Assembly: GCA_009192285.1 (NCBI GenBank)
Contig: CM018607.1
Coordinates: 124,001-188,000, forward strand
From: Morchella semilibera
Taxonomy: Eukaryota; Ascomycota; Pezizomycetes; Pezizales; Morchellaceae
Length of the DNA stretch: 64,000 bases
Direction of reading: 5' to 3'
In this document: in pieces, positions 56,581 to 64,000 of the stretch
Numbering within the stretch: the stretch's first letter is position 1
Layout of the letters: each line of letters begins with the position of its first letter
Notes under the pieces: model-generated
What the model was told of the DNA's origin: nothing
The model's database searches: none
Seen by the model: only the letters and a program-made list of their open reading frames with translations
Made by a program: the position numbers and the translations under genes

Positions 56581-57192
56581 GATTATAGTGGCTGTAGTTG
56601 GTGCAATACGTTATCGTAAACAGTAGTCAAGGTGTTGTGATAGCTTCGCATCGTTAAAGCGGGGTTGGCCTGGCCCGTTCTTGGGGGCAACGCCTCTGGA
56701 GGCTGTGTTTTCATGTGCAGCAAAGTGGCGAGGAATAAGCCCCATAGTATTTGTATGAGGCCGGGGTCATCCCCCTGTCTTTATCGCAACTCAATAGGAC
56801 GGGGGGTAGACCTAGAGGTGGTTGGGGACAACCATCAGCCTCGCTAAACCTCAACAAATGACCTCGGCGCCGAGCAAGACTCTAAACCTTAATCCTCATG
56901 CTTGCCCCTGGAGTGTACAGACATGCAGAAGCCCGGGCCGGGGAAAATATGGGTGATGGGAAGGGAAAGGAAACCAGGGGCGGGCAAGTATTTTGAGGAG
57001 AAGACACATTTGGAGAAAGTAATTAAGCGGAGTTCAACAAACAGAAGAATGAGTCAGAAAAGAGGCGGCGCGTGTGGGTCAACTAATGCACAATGGGGAG
57101 TGTCGGGGGATTACGTACTCGGGTGCCCTCATTCGCCCGTTGAGCCTCATCTCTCTCCTTACGCACTAGGAGTAGGCCGGAACCGCCTCCCC

Positions 57193-57218
57193 ATCATCAC
57201 CATCATCATCATCATCAA
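57193..57218 (+). repeat. CAT trinucleotide microsatellite
   Basis: About eight CAT units with one ACC interruption. Confidence 0.85.
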
Positions 57219-60200
57219 GACAAGTAATTATCTCTCAACCCCATTATGCCTTCGTCTGTATTCAGGACTTGTGGCTACCGGTGGCTCACCACACAAACCT
57301 GTGAGACTACAACCAGAGGTATAGTATTGAAAGGTGGCCAACTTGAACAATTCTCGTTAGTGCCTCCGTTTACCGCCATGCCGGCAACTTGTGGAAACCG
57401 GGAACAGACGAAGACATTACTCCGCTCAACAAACAGTCCAGTCCTCAAAACAGCCGGCCAGACATCATTCAACGCCCCGCCGGCACCAGACAGGATGCCA
57501 CCCAAGCGTCCACACACCCAGATCTCGCGCCTCTTCGTCCCTGCTCCACCGCTACCTCCCAGCAACAGACAGTTTACATTTTCTCCGCTGCCCTCATGCC
57601 CGGCACTCACACTCTCTACACCGCCGCGCTGGCCAATCTTGAACCAGACAACGCCCCAGACCTCACAAGCGAGATGCGCGCGCGTCGCTGACCGCCGGAT
57701 CCACAGCCTTTAAGGTGCATCTTTCACCGGCCACAGGGGGGGGGGGGTGCAGGCAATTAGATTTTCAGAGAAGGCTGGCTGGAGCGGGATCCACAGCAGT
57801 GCCTACCACAGCAACACTGGCCGCCGCAATGCTGGTGCAATCTTGGTCGCGCATATCATTCCGTTCAGCGTGTGCGGGGAGAAGGCTGCTGCTTTCTAGG
57901 GGCTATTGGGAATGACGTTGGGGGTCGAGCGGGTTGAAGCACTGAGGGGGCTACGCTGCAGCTCGCCGGATCCACGAGTGTAGGGGAGATGGCCGGTTGC
58001 ATAGTGCTGGATGTCAGAGTGCGCGGAAATCTGATGGGGGCAGTGTGGAGATTTTGCCGGTTGCGGGGTCGGGTGGAGGAGATGCAGTGGGAGGAGGGGA
58101 AGGGTGACGTTGGTGGGAGGAGCAGGAGAGGAGAGAGCGAGGTGAGGCTCACAATGGCGGCGTCGGAAGTGGGTATCAGGGTGGGTTCGGGGGTGCTTGC
58201 TGTCGGTGGACGGGGGTTCTGGTGTTGACCCCGGGAGCTGGGCGGAGAGGAGGGGTAACAAGCGGAGGTTTGTGGGAGCTGGAGGAGGGGAGAGATGAGA
58301 GGCCAAGGAAGGTGGCGGCTCTGATGGACGAGATGGGGACGAGGGAGCAGGAGCGGTGGAGGTTAGGGCCCCGGGGGGGGGGATGTCATGTTATTTATTT
58401 TCCCAATTGTCTGGGGGCAGGACCCGATATTTTATTTCCCCATGTGCTTTTTTTTTTTAGAAAACGGGGGCTCTCTTTTATCTCTGAGAGCGGGCTAATA
58501 TGGGGGTTGTGGTGTTTGTCCTCTGATGTACACCAAGCTTTTCCATAACCCGATAGAGTAGGCTGGTCATAATCAAACCACCACAGTCGCATAAACAACC
58601 CCCCGTATCTCCCTGAGGTTCGCAATTAATGGCCACGGCTCTTACTCCCAAGCTGCGTGACCGCTAGTACCCGTACGTATATAGTCCACCGCTGTTCCCC
58701 CAACTTTACCGCCGTTCCGTCCAGTTTCCTGCTATTTCCTGAATTTATTGCTGTGCTATCCGTATATACCGCCATCCCGCCCAGTCCGCCGGTGTTCCCC
58801 ATAGCCTACCGCTATCCCTCCACTCTCCTACCAACTGCAAAAGTGGAGGCGGAGTGGGTGGAGGGGTGGGTGCAGGCTAGAATTCGATATTATGGCATAT
58901 TCGACTCGCGGGTTCCGGGGTGGCAAATAGTGCCCGATCCATGCTGTTCCGTAGAGCTCTTGCCGCTGTTTCCCTAGTCTTGCTACTATTCTTGCGCTTC
59001 ACCATCGTTGTTGGCCGCTGTAGTCCGCTAGTCTGTACTGCAGTTATCTATATTACAATCAATCCAATTAAGGAATAATCAGAAATCGAGTATTCCCGCC
59101 GTCCCCACCGTCCCCATCCAACCAAAAAGGTGGGGGGGGGGTGCAAGTTTTACATCTCTTGAACTCGCGGTGTACTGGTCCATTTAATATGTATCCCAAT
59201 CCGTACGGCCTAAAAGACAAACACCTGGGGCGGGTGGTTTTTTTTGTATGAGGTGCTCGACCGCGAAGCCGGGGAAGAGGATCCGGCCGCGGCCGGGAGA
59301 CTTCCCAACGCCACCGCCAAAAGGCCCCCCCGCTCCGCGAGCTTAGTCGGGAGGCAATAGCGCCCCCTACGAGCCGCCCCTCCCCCCACTCCGTCACTTG
59401 GCCGGCGAGGGGGGCGCCTGCAGCAGAACTGGCGGGTAGTAACCGGTTTATGGAATTGGATGGGCTGTTGCTTGTTGGGCTGTTCTGGAGGACCGGTTTG
59501 GGGTGGTGAATCGAGGGGCATTGGGGGCGCTGTAAGTTGGGGTTGGAGGGCCGTTGCTGGGGGGGGCTCGCTGGGGGAGGTCGCTTGCTGTATCAATTAG
59601 GGGGAGGGGGGGGGGTGAATGGGGCGGTAGAGAGATGGTGCAATGTACCGCAGTGCCCGGGAGGGAAAGTGGGAGGTATGTTATGACCCCAATCACTATT
59701 AACTACTACGACATGGTCTAGGGTATGTACCTCCACTATGTAACCGGTTTGTTGAGAATGGTGTCTTGGCGGTGAGATGGGCATCTCATCTGTGATGCTT
59801 TCTGCTGTAACCGCTCGTCACAAGGATAGGCTTGGGAGTGGCTTGTCTCATTCTTACTTCCCGGGTTATGGGTGTCGGCGTACCTTATCAGTCCCGGGGG
59901 GACTAATCCATCTCCGGTCTAATCATGCAATGGCATACATTCACGGCGCATGACTGTGTTGAATTACCACTTCTGTGCAAACCCTCAGGCTGGACACTCC
60001 TTGCGTGGTGGGAGGAGGGGGGGAATACTCTGATTAAGACAAGCCCTAGTTGCGTATTAATTGTGGGTATCATGTAGAGTAGACGCCGTTCCGGGGGGTA
60101 TGCGGTGGATATAGTGCAGATCTCTGGTGTGGTGCCGTATCCGGACTATGGTTAAACGTTGATTCTGAGCAGCTGTCCGGAACCTGTTCATGGATGTACG

Positions 60201-60754
60201 GATGTGGTTAGCCTCCCCCATCATAGACGTTTTTTATTTTATTCCATTTCTTTCGTTTTGATCTGACGTCCCGGAGCACGACTGCTCTTGCGTGTACACG
60301 AAAGATTATGGTATGTAATACTGGTCGTGGTCGGAGGGACGAGTAGAAAGTCAGCACATGGGAGGCTTGGCACCCAATCCCGGCGGCACTAACTCACGTG
60401 TCCACGCCCTCGGCAACATACAGACACAAAGAAGCCCCCCATCGACAGTTACCCGCCCCTCCGCTGCGCCCACGCCCTCCGGAGACACTCCGCAGACACT
60501 CGTATATGCCTTTCAACGCCCCTTTACAACCCTAGCACCGTCCAGGGCGGTCACCTATCGAACCAGAGTCCCTCCTCTTCTCCGCTCCGTAAATTGCAAG
60601 GCCGGTTTCGCCTACCTCAGCCTCGCTGTTATCCCCCCTCCGCAAAGACCCTGAGCTCCGCCCCTCCCCACCCGGCATTGCGACCTTTCGGTAGAGCCCA
60701 GCGACAAATCCATTATCTATCCTTTATGCGGTACCTCGCTCTACCACGCCAGGA

Positions 60755-61196
60755 AATGCATCATTTGATGCATTATCGACACATTGCCCATACAGAACTG
60801 AACATGGTAATGCATCCCTTGATGCATTACCTGTTGAGGGCTCTCCTAATCGGTATGCATGATACATTTTATGATGACCTTACTGTCTTACTAGGAAAAG
60901 CATCAGGAAATACATCAGGAAAATCATCAGGAAAGTTGTTGAATAGCTATCAACTCGCTTAATAAGATCTATTATCATATGATCATTATATGAATTCATG
61001 GCCTAGCTGGTAAGATATACATTCTCCCAGTGGAAGCACTCAGGTTCAACTCCCACACATAACTTTTTTTATTTCCAGATCCCTTTACCGATTGGAAAGT
61101 CGTCAAATGGGACTGGGATGCATTTAGGATGCATTTAGGATTCATTAATTGCCAATTCAAAGGATGCATTTTGAGATCCATTTGTGATGCATTACC
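60755..61196 (+). repeat. Cluster of TAATGCATC palindromes
   Basis: AATGCATCATTTGATGCATT, then TAATGCATCCCTTGATGCAT, then GATGCATTTAGGATGCATTT and finally GATGCATTACC. GGTAATGCATC (60807) and GATGCATTACC (61187) are inverted and could be the ends of an element of about 390 bp. Three direct copies of CATCAGGAAA lie near 60901-60940. Confidence 0.5.
60999..61070 (+). promoter_or_regulatory. tRNA-type pol III promoter with terminator, possible SINE head
   Basis: A-box TGGCCTAGCTGG (60999-61010), B-box GGTTCAACTCC (61043-61053) and a T7 terminator at 61064-61070. Spacing is that of a tRNA gene, but the acceptor and T stems do not pair, so it is not a functional tRNA. Confidence 0.4.
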
Positions 61197-62414
61197 TGCC
61201 GTGGTAGAGTCGGGGGGTAGTATAGTGCTACCCGTGTGCGGTAGGGGCCCCCGTTGATATTTCTAGGTTTAGCCGTGTGGGGTGGGGGGGGGGGGTATAT
61301 CTTCCTCATTCGACAATCCATAGTCTATGTATGACACGCAGTGCTTGATTCACAAAACATTTCTTCTTTTTTTTTTTTTTTTTTTTTTTTTGGGGGGGGG
61401 GGGGAACACATCACACTCAGCATTTCCCATTTCGGGAGAGTCGTGTGTGTAACGAAATCGATATGCAGGTACAGGAGACAGGTATCTACACTCCCGAAAC
61501 ACGGCGCATTTACTCAAATAACCATGGCAAATCCTATCTCCGCTGACAGCGCTGCTTCCCGTTCCCAATGCCGGACAGCTTCCTGAGTCTCTTGAACTTC
61601 GCGTCCTGGCCTCTTCCAGTCGGTCTACGTTTGGTTTCGTTGGTACTGCCAAAGAAATCATCCGGGGTGGAACGAAGGTATTGCGTGGTGGGTGTAGGCT
61701 GCACGTTGGAGAATAGAGGAGACTGGATTGGGATGGCTGGTTGGTAAAATAAATATATAGCTCTTGAACGTGGAGGTCGTTGTGGTGGTGGTTCTAGATT
61801 TGTACTCTTTTTGCGGACTGGGGGACGCACAGGAGATGAAATGAGGGGTCGCATTTACCTCGCACTTATGTTTCGTTATCGAATCAAACCTCCATGCCGG
61901 TCACCGTTGACCTACCTTTGAGGCCATTCAAGGTCAACCCTAACACTTGAATTGAGTAGGTTTCCCTCCGATTATAGGTGAGAAAATGAATATGACTCTG
62001 CAGCCGTGAATACTAGTGGTATTTGGTCCTAATTCCAACCCTAACCCTGAAATACGATATACTTTGATCATATTTTGGGCCGGCCATTGGGCTAAAAACA
62101 TACCGATTTTATAAAGTTATCTCATCTCTCAAAAATAAATTGAAAAAAGAATGGAGACAGAATATCAAATCACCAGCTCTGTCATTTGTCTGTTTTGAAT
62201 TTTTTATCAATTGTGGTGTGGTGTTGGAGATGGATATTTTATGGAGGATGAAATTGTCGTAGGTTGGGTGCCCAACTTTCTCCTCCTCAATCTTACATTA
62301 CTCGGCTGCAGCTGCAATTCTCCCATTAAACCTGTTCCGCACTAGAACTACATAGTCATTGGTACCACTGCGTACGAGAGATATATTATATTATTAATTA
62401 AAAGATGCCAATTC

Positions 62415-62960
62415 TTACACTACCCTTTCTTCATCATCAAAAGTTCCCCGAGATCCCACCTGTTCTATCAACGTCTCCAACAAAGACCCACGGCAGTATC
62501 CCACAAAGTCCCTACTGACCGCATAAGAGTGCAGCACATAACCCCCCTTCCCCCGGTCGACCCTAGGGATGTTGCGCAATGTGCGGTCTGGCACCAGAGC
62601 AGACCCGCGTACGCCTCTGTCCTCCAGACGTAGGCCCAGCGGGGCGAGACCTGCAGAGACTGTACCGGGATTAGGCCCCGAGTACTCGCCGCCGCGGAGG
62701 AGGGTGCCAGTGTGTCTTTATCAACTGCTGGAACACCTCCGGAGACGCCGCGCTGCGCCCGGAAGCGATGGTACATGGGTCCATGGATTGGGAGTATTAG
62801 TGCTAGTGGTAGTGCCGAGGGTAGTGGTAGAGGTTGGAGCGGGGGTGTTAGGAGCAGTCGTGGTGGTCGTGGTGGTGATAGGAGTGAGGGGTACCTGCGG
62901 GTCGGCTGGGAAACAGAAACGCACGATGGTGGTGGAGAAATAACTATTCACCCTAGCCGT
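62415..62960 (-). pseudogene. Deleted paralogue of the gene at the window edge
   Basis: Read leftward, one frame gives RGGEYSGPNPGTVSAGLAPL, then GLRLEDRG, YVLHSYAVS and RGSLLETLIEQ, ending at TAA 62417-62415. This parallels RGGAFCTPNGDEVFASLAAL, GLRLEDNG and RGSLLETLVEL of the neighbour at 63248-64000. The region matching the neighbour's MAKTNWNGRLGRAYMVDVDS (about 150 bp) is missing, and the upstream Thr/Pro-rich part is in another frame. It is therefore a tandem duplicate with a deletion and a frameshift. Confidence 0.7.
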
Positions 62961-63247
62961 GGCTTTAAGCTCGGCCTGGAGACCTCGTCCACCTGGGATG
63001 AAAATGTTTGTTGTGGTGGCCTGGAGGGGGTTGGGGGACGTGGAAAATGGTCCTCTCTTGCACAGCCGAGTCGCTCTGGGCGAGTGAGCTAATTTTTATA
63101 TCTCGATTCAATCATAGATTTCTCTATGTTGTTTGTTTATTTATATTTCATACGCAACTATATGCAACCAGTAGGTAATGGCAGGATCATCTCTGTTCCG
63201 AAGTGACCATGGTTGCCGGATTCCCCCACCCTTCTCCCCAGCTCGCA
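62961..63247. other. Spacer between the paralogues
   Basis: A short AT-rich segment (63090-63170) between the two copies; nothing else seen. Confidence 0.4.
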
Positions 63248-63328
63248 CTACTCCTTCACATATCCCATCTCATCAAACAGCCCTCTATACCTCGCTAGCT
63301 CCACTAGAGTCTCCAACAAAGACCCACG

Positions 63329-64000
63329 CTAGTACCCCGCATAAGCATAGGTCATATTTGCATAAAAGTACGCCGCACCGTTCGTGGCCCTCATGAACGT
63401 GCTGTCGTTAAGCAACGCGCCATCATCCACGATTGGATAATCCACATATCGGCCGTTATCCTCCAGCCGAAGCCCCAGGGCGGCAAGACTCGCAAAGACC
63501 TCGTCTCCATTAGGCGTACAGAACGCTCCACCGCGGGGGAAAATTGCGCGCAGCCTCCGTTTGAGTAGGCTGTCGAGCTCGAGTAGAGCCGAGGTCGGTA
63601 GGGAATCGACGTCCACCATATACGCGCGGCCGAGACGACCGTTCCAGTTGGTCTTTGCCATCTGCGTAAATATCTGGATCGAGCCAGCACCATGCCCGGA
63701 AGCGACGCTCAGTGTGTGGTCTCTATGCGGAAGCGGGGCGGGGGCGGGGGCGTTGGCGATGGTTGTGATAGTGGCACCGGAGGCGGTGGTAGTGACGGTG
63801 GCAGTGGGAGTGAGGGGCTGCTCAGTCTGGAGACGGGTGAGGCAGGCCGTGAGGTGGGCATTGACACTGATGGTGACTTGGAGATTGGCTTGGAGGGTAT
63901 TGATCAGGGAGTGGAGGGCGGTGATATCGGTGGTAAGTGGGGGGGCGGGGGTCGATGTGGAACGAGGAGGGGCGGGAAACGGGGTGGGGGTTATCCCGTC
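63329..64000 (-). CDS. Unrecognised protein, 5' end beyond the window
   Basis: The frame is open from the window edge (64000) to TAG at 63331-63329, 223 codons. The edge part is Thr/Pro-rich with a helix-like section (LHSLINTLQANLQVTISVNAHL is the visible core). Then come SIQIFTQMAKTNW, a conserved-looking block RLGRAYMVDVDSLPTSALLE, and RGGAFCTPNGDEVFASLAAL, shared with the paralogue at 62415-62960. After the TAG the same frame continues RGSLLETLVELARYRGLFDE for 26 codons to a second TAG (63250-63248), and the paralogue keeps that tail without the stop (GYCRGSLLETL). So this copy probably carries a premature stop near its end. I do not recognise the family. Confidence 0.65.
   Translation of the reverse strand, partial: DGITPTPFPAPPRSTSTPAPPLTTDITALHSLINTLQANLQVTISVNAHLTACLTRLQTEQPLTPTATVTTTASGATITTIANAPAPAPLPHRDHTLSVASGHGAGSIQIFTQMAKTNWNGRLGRAYMVDVDSLPTSALLELDSLLKRRLRAIFPRGGAFCTPNGDEVFASLAALGLRLEDNGRYVDYPIVDDGALLNDSTFMRATNGAAYFYANMTYAYAGY

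Larger units (their letters stand above)
56581..62414. other. GC-rich low-complexity DNA
   Basis: Contains a CAT microsatellite (57193-57218), poly-G and T/G homopolymer tracts (57737, 58371, 59597, 61284, 61377-61404), Pro/Ser/Thr-rich frames that reflect composition, short TAATGCATC palindromes (60755-60830, 61115-61195) and a pol III-like segment (60999-61070). A frame at 57389-57691 ending QTVYIFSAALMPGTH... has some protein character but no recognised family. No supported gene. Confidence 0.45.

Noticed and set aside
57246-58306. Pro/Ser/Thr-rich frames on both strands
   Set aside because: All frames are open because of biased composition; no conserved motif or splice structure could be supported.
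62721-62943. Overlapping frames on both strands, Thr-rich and Val/Gly-rich
   Set aside because: They cover the low-complexity part of the deleted paralogue and are not independent genes.

Overview
The window looks like a piece of a transposon-rich filamentous ascomycete genome. Evidence seen: short GT..AG introns of 44-92 nt inside otherwise continuous reading frames, TTAGGG-type (fungal telomere) motifs scattered internally, a chromodomain Ty3/Gypsy element, a piggyBac-type transposon, and fungal STAND/NLR-type genes (SesB-like lipase, NACHT, ankyrin and ubiquitin-like domains). The density of decayed repeats and MITE-like elements would fit a truffle-like Pezizomycete, but that placement is inference. 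There is no rRNA, no convincing tRNA and no prokaryotic system.

Layout. 1-6.8 kb: gene-poor decayed DNA. 6.9-10 kb: one unrecognised ORF, then a dense nest of small inverted-repeat elements (several MITE families). 10.07-12.31 kb: a complete piggyBac-type DNA transposon with TTAA duplications and an apparently intact transposase. 13.28-14.31 kb: a three-exon gene joining a half C2H2 finger to a J-domain-like HPD segment; this is the most intact and least familiar host-type gene here. 15.8-16.2 kb: a small unrecognised ORF. 16.3-27.4 kb: mostly empty, with one broken F-box/ankyrin gene, MITEs and low-complexity tracts. 27.5-33.2 kb (minus): a nine-exon NACHT-ankyrin NLR gene with about two dozen near-identical ankyrin modules, two homopolymer frameshifts and one early in-frame stop. 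36.0-41.3 kb (plus): a second, more decayed SesB/NACHT/ankyrin gene, divergent from the first, with MITEs in the gap. 46.5-55.0 kb: a 57-bp (19-codon) tandem satellite split by a complete, very young Gypsy chromovirus (identical 513-bp LTRs, ATATG duplication) and also carrying a 137-bp MITE. 55.2-56.6 kb (minus): a STAND-type N-terminal plus ubiquitin-like gene broken by another copy of that MITE and by a TGA. 56.6-62.4 kb: GC-rich, low-complexity DNA with tRNA-promoter-like relics. 62.4-64 kb (minus): a paralogous pair of unrecognised genes, one deleted internally, the other running off the window edge.

How parts relate. The biology is that of an NLR-rich, mobile-element-rich compartment: immune-type receptors with repeat domains that expand by duplication, and successive waves of transposons inserting into them and into a satellite. 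The most testable new observations are (i) a 10-nt complementarity between the presumed mRNA leader and the primer-binding site of the Gypsy element, suggesting Tf1-type self-priming; (ii) a hairpin that contains the gag stop codon; (iii) the half-finger/J-like gene; (iv) the exact-length 137-bp MITE family; (v) the homopolymer frameshifts in the NLR ankyrin array.
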